The notes below the pieces were generated by a model. The model saw only the letters and a program-made list of their open reading frames with translations. It was not told the origin of the DNA and ran no database searches. Shown piece by piece: positions 31,691-40,586 of a DNA stretch of 40,999 nucleotides. Both the position numbers and the translations under genes were made by a program. The DNA comes from JANLTP01 sp031363055 (lineage in GTDB: Bacteria; Pseudomonadota; Gammaproteobacteria; Burkholderiales; Burkholderiaceae_E). The stretch spans positions 1 to 40,999 of the forward strand of contig JANLTP010000111.1 of assembly GCA_031363055.1 (NCBI GenBank). The letters run 5' to 3'. Numbering within the stretch: position 1 is the stretch's first letter; each line of letters starts with the position of its first letter.

Positions 31691-32834
31691 CAATTACCTT
31701 GAACAATTCGCCCATCTCGCTCTCGTTGAGCAAGGTTTGAACGGCCTGCGATTGTTTTGCGTACATGACCGGCTGGTTGACATCAAAGCGGGCCAGTCGG
31801 TCCAATAGTCCGCAGTCAATCAGAAAGCGCGCCTGGTTCGAGTAGCTCAGCACACTACCACCGGCCAGCGCGGCGGCTTCGGCCACCAGATCAAAGTCAA
31901 CATGCGAGGTGATGTCACACAGGCCGGGCGCGAAAAACGGATCGGTGTGCGCTCGGTGCCGATAATGGCACATCAGTGTGCCTTGCGCGCGCTGCGGATG
32001 ATAGTACTCACGCGCCGGGAAACCATAGTCAATAAATAGCGCGACACCTTTTTTGATGCGCTCGGTCAAGGTGGTCACCCAGGCCTCGACCAAGGGCGAC
32101 GTCTCCGACACATACTCGGCGGGCCATTCGTTTGCAGCGCGCGATTCGCTTGCCGCAGGCCAACCGAATTTTGAGAGCTTGCTGCGCACCCGTCGCGCAA
32201 GTCCGGCGTCGGCGGGCCGATCGTGCCAGCGAAAGCCGGGTTCATCATCATTTGACCAGACGACGCCGCGCTCAAATACCTGCTCGCCCTGGGTTTTGAA
32301 CAGCGTCACGGGCAAAGCATCGAGCAATTCATTGGCAATAACCACGCCTTCGACGCTATGCGGCATCTCGAGCAGCCACTCGACCTGATGCGCGTATTGC
32401 GGCGCCAACGTCAGCAAAGTCTGTTGCTGTCGTACCCGCAGATCGGCCGACAACTCGATCATGTCGTAGCGCACGTTCTGATGCCCCAGGCGGCCCAACT
32501 CATTGAGAATCTGCGCGGCCAAGACGCCACTACCGCCGCCAAACTCAAGCACCCGAGGGGAAACCTGTTCAAACCAGTGGGCGATCTGCGTGGCCAGACA
32601 GGCGCCATAGAGCGGCGTCATTTCGGGTGCCGTCGTGAAATCACCGGCGGCGCCGAATTTGCGACTACCGCCACTGTAGTAACCGACCACGGGCTCGTAG
32701 AGCGCCATTTGCATATACCGCTCGAAACTGATCCAACCGTCGGCGCGATCAATACTGCGTCGTAGAATCTGGACCAGATATTGGCTGACTTCCTGCGCGT
32801 CTTGCGAAGGTGGCGGTAAATCAAGTGGCGACAT
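31641..32834 (-). CDS. MidA/NDUFAF7-family class I SAM-dependent methyltransferase
   Basis: A 397-residue protein of the DUF185/MidA family, whose mitochondrial member NDUFAF7 dimethylates an arginine of a complex I subunit. Marks are ISFERYMQMALYEPVVGYYSGG near the N-terminus, FTTAPEMTPLYGACLA, the SAM site PRVLEFGGGSGVLAAQIL, and VEGVVIANELLDALPV, followed by FIDYGFPAREYYHP. This is the family's full length. Its bacterial substrate is not firmly established. The ATG at 32834 has no evident ribosome binding site. It is divergent from the SDR gene with 24 bp between start codons, an arrangement (midA, SDR, ttcA) I know from betaproteobacteria. Confidence 0.9.
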   Translation of the reverse strand: MSPLDLPPPSQDAQEVSQYLVQILRRSIDRADGWISFERYMQMALYEPVVGYYSGGSRKFGAAGDFTTAPEMTPLYGACLATQIAHWFEQVSPRVLEFGGGSGVLAAQILNELGRLGHQNVRYDMIELSADLRVRQQQTLLTLAPQYAHQVEWLLEMPHSVEGVVIANELLDALPVTLFKTQGEQVFERGVVWSNDDEPGFRWHDRPADAGLARRVRSKLSKFGWPAASESRAANEWPAEYVSETSPLVEAWVTTLTERIKKGVALFIDYGFPAREYYHPQRAQGTLMCHYRHRAHTDPFFAPGLCDITSHVDFDLVAEAAALAGGSVLSYSNQARFLIDCGLLDRLARFDVNQPVMYAKQSQAVQTLLNESEMGELFKVIAIGKGVKASSCEEAKV

Positions 32835-32858
32835 GGCGAAATTGTAACGGTGTAATCA

Positions 32859-33713
32859 ATGGCTTCAAATACAAGTGTACCGACCAGTGCATCGACCAGT
32901 GTATCGACCAGTGTATCGACCAGTGCATCGGCGGGTGTTTCAACGAGTGCATCGGGTGCTGCGTTGGTCACCGGCGCCGGCAAGCGGCTGGGGCGGGCGA
33001 TTACCCTGGGACTGGCGCGTGCCGGTTGGGATATTGCCGTTCACTATCATCGGTCCGCCGACGAAGCGAAAGCCGTCGTCGCCGAGATTCATGCGCTCGG
33101 GCGTCGCGCCGCCGGGTTCGCGGCCGACTTGTCGAGCGAGGAACAAGTGCTGGCGCTGTTCGATCAGGCCAGCATCGAGCTCGGCACGATCACCTGCCTG
33201 GTCAATAACGCCTCCGTGTTCGAACTCGATCAGCCGGCCGATTTCTCGATGAGTCGACTAGAGCAACATATGCGACCGAACCTGGCGGCGCCGCTGTTGC
33301 TGGCGCGCAAACTTCACGAGGCGGCGCAGCGAAGCGGCCAGGATGCAGTGATCATCAATCTGCTGGATCAGAAACTTGAAAATCTGAACCCTGACTTCTT
33401 TTCCTACACGCTGAGCAAGGCGGCACTGCTGGCCGCGACCAAAATGATGGCGATGGCGTTTGCGCCAGGCGTTCGCGTCAACGGTGTTTCTCCCGGCGCG
33501 ACCTTGCAGTCGTGGGAACAGAGCGGCGGCGGCTTCGAGCAGGCCCGCAAAATTGCGTTGTTACCGCAGTCGTCCGGCCCGGACGATATTGTTCAAGCGG
33601 TTGTGTATCTGGCGCAGGCCAAAGCGGTCACCGGCGTCAATCTGATTGTCGACGGCGGCCAGCATCTGATGCCACTGAATCGTGACGTCATGTTTCTTAC
33701 CGAGCGATTCTGA
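32859..33713 (+). CDS. SDR oxidoreductase, pteridine reductase (FolM)-like
   Basis: The 284-residue product is an SDR with the pteridine-reductase variant of the cofactor motif, ALVTGAGKRLGRAITLGLA (TGxxxRxG), an NNAS motif (LVNNASVFELD), and the catalytic tyrosine and lysine in FFSYTLSKAALLAAT. It ends with the GVNLIVDGGQHL of the family. FolM-type enzymes reduce dihydromonapterin or dihydrobiopterin with NADPH. The first 33 residues are a Ser/Thr-Val/Ala run encoded by a 12-bp tandem repeat, absent from relatives; the SDR fold starts only at residue 34. A downstream start inside the repeat cannot be excluded, but all in-frame candidates are non-ATG. Its stop overlaps the ttcA start (TGATG). 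Confidence 0.88.
   Translation: MASNTSVPTSASTSVSTSVSTSASAGVSTSASGAALVTGAGKRLGRAITLGLARAGWDIAVHYHRSADEAKAVVAEIHALGRRAAGFAADLSSEEQVLALFDQASIELGTITCLVNNASVFELDQPADFSMSRLEQHMRPNLAAPLLLARKLHEAAQRSGQDAVIINLLDQKLENLNPDFFSYTLSKAALLAATKMMAMAFAPGVRVNGVSPGATLQSWEQSGGGFEQARKIALLPQSSGPDDIVQAVVYLAQAKAVTGVNLIVDGGQHLMPLNRDVMFLTERF
32870..32953 (+). repeat. 12-bp tandem array encoding the SDR N-terminal tail
   Basis: Seven units of 12 bp: TACAAGTGTACC (32870-32881), GACCAGTGCATC, GACCAGTGTATC, GACCAGTGTATC, GACCAGTGCATC, GGCGGGTGTTTC and AACGAGTGCATC (ending 32953). Units two to five are nearly identical. The period of 12 keeps the frame, so copy number changes add or remove four residues (Thr-Ser-Val/Ala-Ser) without frameshift. 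Confidence 0.92.
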
Positions 33714-34636
33714 TGCTCCCCGCCGATCCGCTGACTGCGCCTGCGCCAGCAACGCGCGCGCAGGAAAAGATCGCCTATGAGCGTAACAAGCTGCACAAAC
33801 GCTTGTTGCGTCAGACCGGTCAGGCGATCGGCGACTTCAACATGATCGGTCCTGGCGATCGGGTCATGGTCTGCCTCTCGGGTGGCAAGGACAGCTACGC
33901 TTTACTGGATTTGCTGCTGACCTTGCGCCAACGCGCGCCGATTGCCTTCGAGATTATTGCCGTCAATCTGGATCAGAAGCAGCCCGGTTTCCCAGCGGAC
34001 GTTTTACCCGCCTATCTGAAGCGCCTGGGCGTACCCTTTCACATTGAGCATCAAGATACGTACTCGACAGTGAAGCGCGTCATTGCCGAGGGCAAGACTC
34101 TATGCTCGTTGTGTTCGCGACTGCGGCGCGGTATCTTGTATCGCGTCGCCGGCGAGTTGGGGGCTACGCGGATTGCACTTGGACATCATCGCGACGATAT
34201 GCTCGAGACATTTTTTCTGAACATGTTTTTTGGCGGTCAACTCAAAGGAATGCCACCGAAACTGGTGTCTGATGATGGCCGGCACATCGTGATTCGCCCG
34301 CTCGCCTATGTGCGCGAATCGGATCTGACGGCCTATGCCGACTGGCGCGCGTTTCCGATCATTCCGTGCAATCTGTGTGGTTCACAAGCGAATCTGAAGC
34401 GACGTGAAATTAAAACCTTGATGCGCGACTGGGAAAAGCAATTCCCAGGACGAGTCGATAATATTTTCGCCTCGCTATCGCGGGTCACGCCCTCGCATTT
34501 GATGGATAACAGCCGCTACCCGTTCGCCGATTTGCAAATCAGCGGGCAACACGACCCGCGTGGTGACACCGCGTTTGACGATGACCCTTGCGGCGACGCG
34601 GATGCCAACCTAGTGAAAATCGTGAGCCACCGGTAA
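33713..34636 (+). CDS. ttcA: tRNA 2-thiocytidine(32) synthetase TtcA
   Basis: A 307-residue member of the TtcA group of PP-loop ATPases, which thiolates cytidine 32 in tRNA anticodon loops using an iron-sulfur cluster. The PP-loop is CLSGGKDSYALLDLLL (SGGKDS at 56-61). The cluster cysteines are C131 and C134 in LCSLCSRLRRG and a further cysteine in IPCNLCGSQANLKR, and ALGHHRDDMLETFFLNMF is characteristic. Length and motifs are normal. The ATG at 33713 overlaps the SDR stop codon. The C-terminal region has an acidic tail (DTAFDDDPCGDAD). Confidence 0.95.
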   Translation: MLPADPLTAPAPATRAQEKIAYERNKLHKRLLRQTGQAIGDFNMIGPGDRVMVCLSGGKDSYALLDLLLTLRQRAPIAFEIIAVNLDQKQPGFPADVLPAYLKRLGVPFHIEHQDTYSTVKRVIAEGKTLCSLCSRLRRGILYRVAGELGATRIALGHHRDDMLETFFLNMFFGGQLKGMPPKLVSDDGRHIVIRPLAYVRESDLTAYADWRAFPIIPCNLCGSQANLKRREIKTLMRDWEKQFPGRVDNIFASLSRVTPSHLMDNSRYPFADLQISGQHDPRGDTAFDDDPCGDADANLVKIVSHR

Positions 34637-34730
34637 GCAAATGTAACTTTCGTCGTTGGCCCTCGCTGATCTGTAACCGTTGAACACAAACCCTGCCGTG
34701 GCGCATTTCGGCATGCGAAGATCCGGGCTG

Positions 34731-34766
34731 GTAAACCGAGCTAACCGAGTAAACCGAGCCAACACC
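34731..34766 (+). repeat. 9-bp tandem repeat before the DUF1800 gene
   Basis: Units GTAAACCGA (34731-34739), GCTAACCGA (34740-34748), GTAAACCGA (34749-34757) and a degenerate GCCAACACC (34758-34766) fill the space just upstream of the start codon at 34781. The rest of the 144-bp gap after ttcA shows only a weak hairpin (CGCAT/ATGCG near 34703-34720). Confidence 0.85.
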
Positions 34767-34780
34767 GGAGTACAGCGTTC

Positions 34781-36550
34781 ATGAGCGAATCAACAGTCTT
34801 CAAGGAAGCCACCGCCGCCGCCGATCCTGCGAGCCCGGCACTACCGGATGGTCTGCGAAGTGCGCGACTGACCGGTGCTGCACTGACCAGTGCCTGGCTG
34901 GCCGCCTGCGGCGGTGGCGGTGGCGATAGCAGCGCCGACCCGAACGCCAGCGCTGCTCCAGCCGCACCGGCGCCATCAACACCGGGCTCACCCGCACCCG
35001 CACCCTCACCCGCACCCACTTCAAATCTACCCCTGCCAACCGAAAAACAGGCCGCTCGATTTCTGAGTCAAGCATCGTTAGGCGCCTTGCCCGAGGATGT
35101 GGATAAGTTGAAAGCGAAGGGCTATTCGGGGTGGCTTGACGAGCAGTTCGCACTGGCCACCGATACCAGCCGCTGGGACTGGCTGGTTGCCAATAACTAT
35201 CTGTCGACCGCCGTCAATGGCAATTTGGGACTGGATAACTTGCTGTGGCGAAAACTGATTGCCTCGCCCGACACCTTGCGCCAGAGAATCACCATTGCGC
35301 TGTCTGAAATTTTCGTTGTCGCAGCCACCGTCAACTCGAACTACCGGCAATTCGCGGCCGCCGCTTACATGGATGTGCTCGAGCAGTACGCCTTCGGCAA
35401 CTATCGCGCCTTGCTCGAGGCCGTCACCTTGAACCCGGCGATGGGCCTTTGGCTCAACATGCTGGGCAATCGCAAGGAAGACCCGGCCACCGGGCGAGTG
35501 CCCGATGAGAACTATGCGCGCGAAGTCATGCAACTGCTTACGATCGGCATCTATCGCCTGAATCCGGACGGCACTACCGTAACCCAGAATGGCAAGGCAG
35601 TCGAGACCTATGATCAGAACGACATCCTGGGCCTGGCCCGCGTATTCACCGGCTGGACCTACGGTGTAACTCGGACCAACACCAATCCCGAGCATATGCG
35701 CGTGCCAATGATTCTAGTCGCGTCCAATCACTCCAGCCTCGAGAAGAAATTTCTCGGCGTCACCATCGCCGCTGGCACCGATGGTGTTACCAGCCTGAAG
35801 ATCGCGCTGGACACCCTCGCGAATCATCCGAATGTCGGCCCCTTCATCGGCCGGCAACTCATTCAACGGCTGGTGACCAGCAATCCGAGCGCCGCCTACG
35901 TGGGGCGCGTCGCTGCGGTCTTCAACAATAACGGCGCCGGGGTGCGTGGCGATCTGAAAGCCGTCATCAAGGCCGTACTGCTCGACTCCGAGGCGCTCGA
36001 TGACAGCAAGCTCACCGTCGTCGAATGGGGCAAGCTGCGCGAACCGATGCTGCGCTATGTGCAGTGGGCCAGAACCTTCAAGGCAAGCTCACCCACCGAC
36101 CAATGGAATATTGGCAACACCTCGGACCCCTCAACCCGGTTCGGACAGAGCCCATTCCGCTCGCCGTCGGTGTTCAATTTTTTCAGGCCGGGTTATGTGC
36201 CGCCCAATACCAGCATCGGTGCCAAACAACTGGTGGCGCCCGAGCTGCAGATTACCAATGAGTCGAGCACGATCGGGTATATCAATTATCTGCAGCAGGC
36301 GGTCTCGACCGGTATCGGTGAAGTGAAATCTGTCTACAGCGACTATCTGGCGCTCGCTGCCGACGTCAATGCACTGGTTGATCGCGTCGCCTTGTTGTTG
36401 TCGGGTGCGCAACTCTCAAGCACCACGATCAATCAGATTCGCGCGGCCGTCAACTCGATTGCCGGCGTCAGCGACGCTGATCGTACGCGTCGCGTGCAAG
36501 CTACCGTGCTGCTGGTTATGACCTGCAACGAATACCTGGTACAGAAATAG
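34781..36550 (+). CDS. DUF1800 domain-containing lipoprotein
   Basis: A 589-residue DUF1800 protein. The N-terminus has a short signal region (RLTGAALTSAWLAACGGGG) whose LAAC-G is a lipobox, so the mature protein is probably lipid-anchored. A Pro/Ala/Ser-rich linker (about residues 60-85) leads to the globular domain. Family marks are ARFLSQASLGALPEDVDKL, DNLLWRKLIASPDTLRQRITIALSEIFVV, DENYAREVMQLLTIGIYRLN, DILGLARVFTGWTYG and FNFFRPGYVPPN. No enzymatic function is established for the family. It is followed after 9 bp by a DUF1501 gene, the usual partner in many bacteria, so the two probably act together at the cell surface or in the periplasm. Confidence 0.92.
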   Translation: MSESTVFKEATAAADPASPALPDGLRSARLTGAALTSAWLAACGGGGGDSSADPNASAAPAAPAPSTPGSPAPAPSPAPTSNLPLPTEKQAARFLSQASLGALPEDVDKLKAKGYSGWLDEQFALATDTSRWDWLVANNYLSTAVNGNLGLDNLLWRKLIASPDTLRQRITIALSEIFVVAATVNSNYRQFAAAAYMDVLEQYAFGNYRALLEAVTLNPAMGLWLNMLGNRKEDPATGRVPDENYAREVMQLLTIGIYRLNPDGTTVTQNGKAVETYDQNDILGLARVFTGWTYGVTRTNTNPEHMRVPMILVASNHSSLEKKFLGVTIAAGTDGVTSLKIALDTLANHPNVGPFIGRQLIQRLVTSNPSAAYVGRVAAVFNNNGAGVRGDLKAVIKAVLLDSEALDDSKLTVVEWGKLREPMLRYVQWARTFKASSPTDQWNIGNTSDPSTRFGQSPFRSPSVFNFFRPGYVPPNTSIGAKQLVAPELQITNESSTIGYINYLQQAVSTGIGEVKSVYSDYLALAADVNALVDRVALLLSGAQLSSTTINQIRAAVNSIAGVSDADRTRRVQATVLLVMTCNEYLVQK

Positions 36551-36559
36551 GAGCGCATC

Positions 36560-37969
36560 ATGTCCAAAATTTTATCGATTCCGAATCATCCCGGCCGCCG
36601 CGAATTTCTGAAGCGCGCTTCAGCCTTGTCCGCAGGCGGTATCGCCGCGCCCTTGATGTTGAATCTCGCCGCCATGGGTGAAGCATCCGCTCAAAGCGCC
36701 AATGACTACAAGGCGCTGGTCTGTGTGTTCCTGTATGGCGCCAATGATCACAACAACATGGTCATTCCGTATGACGCCACCAGCTACGCGGCGTACGCGC
36801 AAATTCGCCAGACGCTGGCACGGGTGCGCGATACCCAGACAACCGCTGCACTGACCTCGAGTGCCGCCGTCGACGGTGCACGCAGTTTTGCGCTGGCCTC
36901 GGAGTTGGCCGGCTTGAAACCGATCTGGGATGCCGGCCACCTGGCGCTGAATCTGAATGTCGGGCCCTTGATTCAGCCCACCACCAAGGCACAATTCACG
37001 GCGCAGAATGTGCCCTTGCCACCGAAGCTTTTTTCACACAACGATCAACAATCGATCTGGCAATCGCTCGAATCCGAAGGCGCTGTTTCCGGTTGGGGAG
37101 GTCGTATGGGCGATCTGCTGGCCAGTGGCAACGGCTCGTCGGTATTCACCAGCATCTCGGTCACCGGTAACGCGGTGTATCTGGCCGGCAAGAGTATCAA
37201 TCAATATCAGATCAGCACCTCCGGCTCGGTCGCGCTGAAAGCCAAGACCGCCACCGTGTTCGGCTCGAGCCAGGTGGCGACAGCGCTGCAGCAAATCGTG
37301 CAGCAATCGGGCACCAATCTGATGGAACAGGAACACGCCAAGATCGTTCAACGTGCGATCTCGGCCGACGGCCAACTATCCGGTGTGCTGGCCGGTATTG
37401 CTCAGCCTGCTGGTTTCTCGACTGAGCCGTTAAGCGCGCAGTTGGCCATGGTGACCCGCATGTTGCAAGCGCGCCAGTCGCTCGGTGCCAAACGACAAGT
37501 ATTCTTTGTATCGCTGGGCGGCTTTGATCTGCACGACTTTCTGGTCGATCTGCATCCGGCCTTGCTGACGCAGGTTAACAACGCACTGGCCTCGTTCTAC
37601 GCGGCGCTGGGACCGCTGGGCCTGGCGGATAAAGTCACCACCTTCACGGCCTCGGATTTCGGCCGAACCTTGACCAGTAATGGCGACGGCTCTGACCACG
37701 GCTGGGGCTCGCATCATTTTGTGATGGGCGCTGCGGTCAAAGGCGGCCGTTTCTATGGCCGCACAACGACCAGTGGCGCCATTGATCCGCCGCTCTATGC
37801 CAATAACGGACCCGACGATGTGGGTAGCGGTCGACTATTGCCCAACCTCGGCGTCGATCAGTTCGGTGCGACGCTGGCGAGCTGGTTCGGCGTATCGGCC
37901 ACCGATTTGAATACGGTGTTTCCGAATTTGAAAAACTTCACGACCAAAGATCTGGGGTTCATGGTCTGA
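36560..37969 (+). CDS. DUF1501 domain-containing Tat-exported protein
   Basis: A 469-residue DUF1501 protein, distantly related to the alkaline phosphatase/sulfatase fold. The twin-arginine signal is GRREFLKRASALSAGGIAAP with a cleavage site at GEASAQS, so it is exported folded through Tat. Family marks are LVCVFLYGANDHNNMVIPYD near the mature start, QVFFVSLGGFDLHD, TTFTASDFGRTLTSNGDG and SDHGWGSHHFVMG, which hold candidate Asp/His metal ligands. Substrate unknown. The ATG at 36560 follows GGAG. It forms an operon with the DUF1800 gene and overlaps the convergent TRAP permease gene by 11 bp at the 3' ends. Confidence 0.92.
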   Translation: MSKILSIPNHPGRREFLKRASALSAGGIAAPLMLNLAAMGEASAQSANDYKALVCVFLYGANDHNNMVIPYDATSYAAYAQIRQTLARVRDTQTTAALTSSAAVDGARSFALASELAGLKPIWDAGHLALNLNVGPLIQPTTKAQFTAQNVPLPPKLFSHNDQQSIWQSLESEGAVSGWGGRMGDLLASGNGSSVFTSISVTGNAVYLAGKSINQYQISTSGSVALKAKTATVFGSSQVATALQQIVQQSGTNLMEQEHAKIVQRAISADGQLSGVLAGIAQPAGFSTEPLSAQLAMVTRMLQARQSLGAKRQVFFVSLGGFDLHDFLVDLHPALLTQVNNALASFYAALGPLGLADKVTTFTASDFGRTLTSNGDGSDHGWGSHHFVMGAAVKGGRFYGRTTTSGAIDPPLYANNGPDDVGSGRLLPNLGVDQFGATLASWFGVSATDLNTVFPNLKNFTTKDLGFMV

Positions 37970-40544
37970 GACGACGACCCTGCCGCCACCACACGAAGCC
38001 GGCAATCAGCAAGGCCGGAATGAACGCCCAATAATCGCTGGGTCGACTCGGGTTCGACTGCTTGACCTCGGCGATCTTGTAACCCTGCTCGACGCCGAGC
38101 TTTTTCGCCTGGCTGCCAAATTTCACATTGGCAATTTCGATCTCGTTGCCCAAGGCAGTCAGCGTGACGCCACCGTTACGCAGACGCTCGCGGCCATTGT
38201 TACCCTCGCCCAAGGGAATGGCAACGGTCTTGCTGATCGCGCGACCGTCAATATTTTCGCCAGCGATGGCGGCGACCACCCAATCACCCTTGCGCAGACC
38301 ATCAGCGGTCTTGAAGATCTCGCTGGCTGGCGCCACCACATACTTGGGAACAAATTGGTCGATCAGCCAGTCTGGGCGGAACAGTAAAAAGGTGGCCGCC
38401 AACAGCGCCACAATCTCGAACCAGCGACAGCGCACCCGGAACCATCCCATCGTGGCGGCGGCGAACAGCAGCGCCGCCAGCGTGGCACTGATCGCCACCA
38501 CAACGACTTGCCACCAACTCGAGACACCAATGAACATCAGCGCCGGATTGAAGATGAAGACAAACGGCAAGACGCCGGTGCGAAAACTGTACCAGGTCGC
38601 TTGCATGCCGGTGGCGTTTGGATCGGCACCGGAAATGGCCGCTGCCGCATAGGAAGCCAGTCCCACCGGCGGCGTGACATCGGCCATGATGCCGAAATAA
38701 AAAACGAACAGATGCACGCCAATCAACGGAATCACGAGGCCACTGCGCGCACCGAGCTCGACGATGACCGGCGCCATTAACGTGGCCACCAGAATATAGT
38801 TAGCGGTGGTCGGTACGCCCGCACCGATCAACAGGCAGATCACCGCCGTCATCAGCAACATGATGAGCACATTGCCGGCGGAAATTATCTCGACGAAGTC
38901 GGTCATCATCAGCCCGACACCGGTCAGGGTGACCGCACCGACGATCAGGCCTGCACTGGCGCAGGCAACCGCAATGCCGATCATATTGCGTGCACCCAGC
39001 ACACAACCCTGCCAGATGTCGACCAGCCCCTTGACGAGGCTGGCGCGAACGGTTGCCTGACGGCGAAACAGCGCCAGCAGCACCGGCTGAAACAGGGTCA
39101 GCAGCAACGCCGCCATCACCGCCCAGAATGCCGACGTGGCGGGCGAGAGTTCTTCGACCGTAATGCACCAAAGCAACACGATGATCGGTATGAAGAAATG
39201 CAGACCGGCGCGCAAAATCGTCCACGGTCGCGGCGTGGCAATATTGACGGCGTGCGGATCATCTTCGGGTACATCCGGGTAGCGCGATGAAAATGCCAGC
39301 AAGCCGATGAAGCACAGGACCGTGAACAGCGCGATGACCCAGAACGCCGATTCGCCAAACGCCCAGCGCGCCGCCATGATGGCGTAGTAGGTGCCGATCA
39401 ACGCGACCAATGTGCCGGTGAGACCGAAACACCAGCCCAGCAAAGCGCGCGCAAACGTCGGCTTGTAGCCGCGCGCGAACGGCTTCAGATCGGCCTTCAT
39501 GGCTTCAAGATGCACCATATAAAAAAGGGCGATGTAGGAGATGATCGCCGGCAGCGCTGCGTGTTTGCAGATCTCCGGGTAGGACAGCCCGACGTACTCG
39601 ACCATCAGGAAAGCGGCCGCACCCATGACCGGCGGCATGATCTGGCCGTTGATCGACGACGCCGCTTCGATCGCGCCGGCCTTCACGCCGCTATAACCAG
39701 TACGCATCATGAGCGGGATCGTGAAAATACCGCCCGACACCACGTTCGAGACCGATGAGCCGGACACGACGCCATTGAGCGCTGACGATACCACCGCCAC
39801 TTTCGCCGGGCCGCCGCGCAAGTGTCCGAGCAGCGCGAACGACGCTTGCGTCATGTAGTTGCCGGCGCCCGCGCGATCCAGCAGGGTACCGAATAAAACA
39901 AACAGAAAAATAAACTGCACCGACACACCGAGCCCGACCCCGTAGACACCTTCGGTGGTCAACCACATATGCGAAATCACGCGCTGCAACGACGAGCCCT
40001 TGTGTTGCAAGGCATCGGGCATATACGGGCCGGCAAAAACGTAGAGTAGAAACATGCCGGTCGTGATCAGCATACCCAGGCCCATGGCGCGACGCGTCGC
40101 CTCGAGCATGATGATCACACCGACGACGCCGACCACCAGATCGAACTGCGTCGGCTTGCCCGGGCGGGTCGATAACTCGTTGTAAAAAAAGAACAGGTAA
40201 GCGGCGCAAAAGGCCCCGACCAGGGCCAGCAGCCAATCCGATATCGGTACTTGAGTTCGCGACGACCGGCGCCAGGCCGGAAAAGCCATGAAGGCAAGGA
40301 AGGTCGCAATCGCCAGATGAATCGCGCGAGCCTCGGTGTCGTTCAGAACGCCGAAGCGCAGAATGAACGGCAGCGGCGAGGCGTACCAGATCTGAAACAG
40401 AGACCAGCAGCCAGCCACCAGCGCGACAATTTTGGCGCTGACACCGCTGGGCTCGCGCCCACCGATGTCCGCTTCCTTGACCAGTTGATCGAGATCGACC
40501 GCAGCGGCGGGTTCACTGGTGACCTGATTCTGTGCACTGACCAT
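37959..40544 (-). CDS. TRAP transporter fused permease (4TM-12TM, DUF3394 C-terminus)
   Basis: An 861-residue membrane protein with about 18 hydrophobic segments. The N-terminal part corresponds to the small (DctQ) subunit and the following 12-segment part to the large (DctM) subunit, fused as usual for TAXI-type TRAP systems. Marks are GNYMTQASFALLGHLRGGPAKVAVVSSALNGVVSGSSVSNVVSGG, a loop with several glycines and serines, ASSINGQIMPPVMGAAAFLMVEY, and GAGVPTTANYILVATLMAPVI, all conserved in DctM. The C-terminal 150 residues (FKTADGLRKGDWVVAAIAGE onward) match the DUF3394 extension. It imports an unknown organic acid using a sodium or proton gradient. The TAXI receptor gene lies upstream on the same strand. 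No clear ribosome binding site precedes the ATG at 40544. Confidence 0.93.
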   Translation of the reverse strand: MVSAQNQVTSEPAAAVDLDQLVKEADIGGREPSGVSAKIVALVAGCWSLFQIWYASPLPFILRFGVLNDTEARAIHLAIATFLAFMAFPAWRRSSRTQVPISDWLLALVGAFCAAYLFFFYNELSTRPGKPTQFDLVVGVVGVIIMLEATRRAMGLGMLITTGMFLLYVFAGPYMPDALQHKGSSLQRVISHMWLTTEGVYGVGLGVSVQFIFLFVLFGTLLDRAGAGNYMTQASFALLGHLRGGPAKVAVVSSALNGVVSGSSVSNVVSGGIFTIPLMMRTGYSGVKAGAIEAASSINGQIMPPVMGAAAFLMVEYVGLSYPEICKHAALPAIISYIALFYMVHLEAMKADLKPFARGYKPTFARALLGWCFGLTGTLVALIGTYYAIMAARWAFGESAFWVIALFTVLCFIGLLAFSSRYPDVPEDDPHAVNIATPRPWTILRAGLHFFIPIIVLLWCITVEELSPATSAFWAVMAALLLTLFQPVLLALFRRQATVRASLVKGLVDIWQGCVLGARNMIGIAVACASAGLIVGAVTLTGVGLMMTDFVEIISAGNVLIMLLMTAVICLLIGAGVPTTANYILVATLMAPVIVELGARSGLVIPLIGVHLFVFYFGIMADVTPPVGLASYAAAAISGADPNATGMQATWYSFRTGVLPFVFIFNPALMFIGVSSWWQVVVVAISATLAALLFAAATMGWFRVRCRWFEIVALLAATFLLFRPDWLIDQFVPKYVVAPASEIFKTADGLRKGDWVVAAIAGENIDGRAISKTVAIPLGEGNNGRERLRNGGVTLTALGNEIEIANVKFGSQAKKLGVEQGYKIAEVKQSNPSRPSDYWAFIPALLIAGFVWWRQGRRLRP

Positions 40545-40550
40545 TAGATG

Positions 40551-40578
40551 GGTGTCACCAGTGAGGTGTCATCAGCAC
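40551..40578. repeat. 14-bp tandem repeat between TRAP receptor and permease genes
   Basis: GGTGTCACCAGTGA (40551-40564) is followed directly by GGTGTCATCAGCAC (40565-40578), matching at 11 of 14 positions. It occupies almost the whole 42-bp gap between the receptor stop and the permease start. Confidence 0.75.
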
Positions 40579-40586
40579 AGGTCAAC

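Noticed and set aside
32870..32953. CRISPR-like array
   Set aside because: Units are 12 bp, contiguous and without spacers; it is a coding microsatellite.
37959..37969. Frameshift at the DUF1501/TRAP permease 3' ends
   Set aside because: The 11-bp overlap is an ordinary convergent overlap; both proteins end where their families end.
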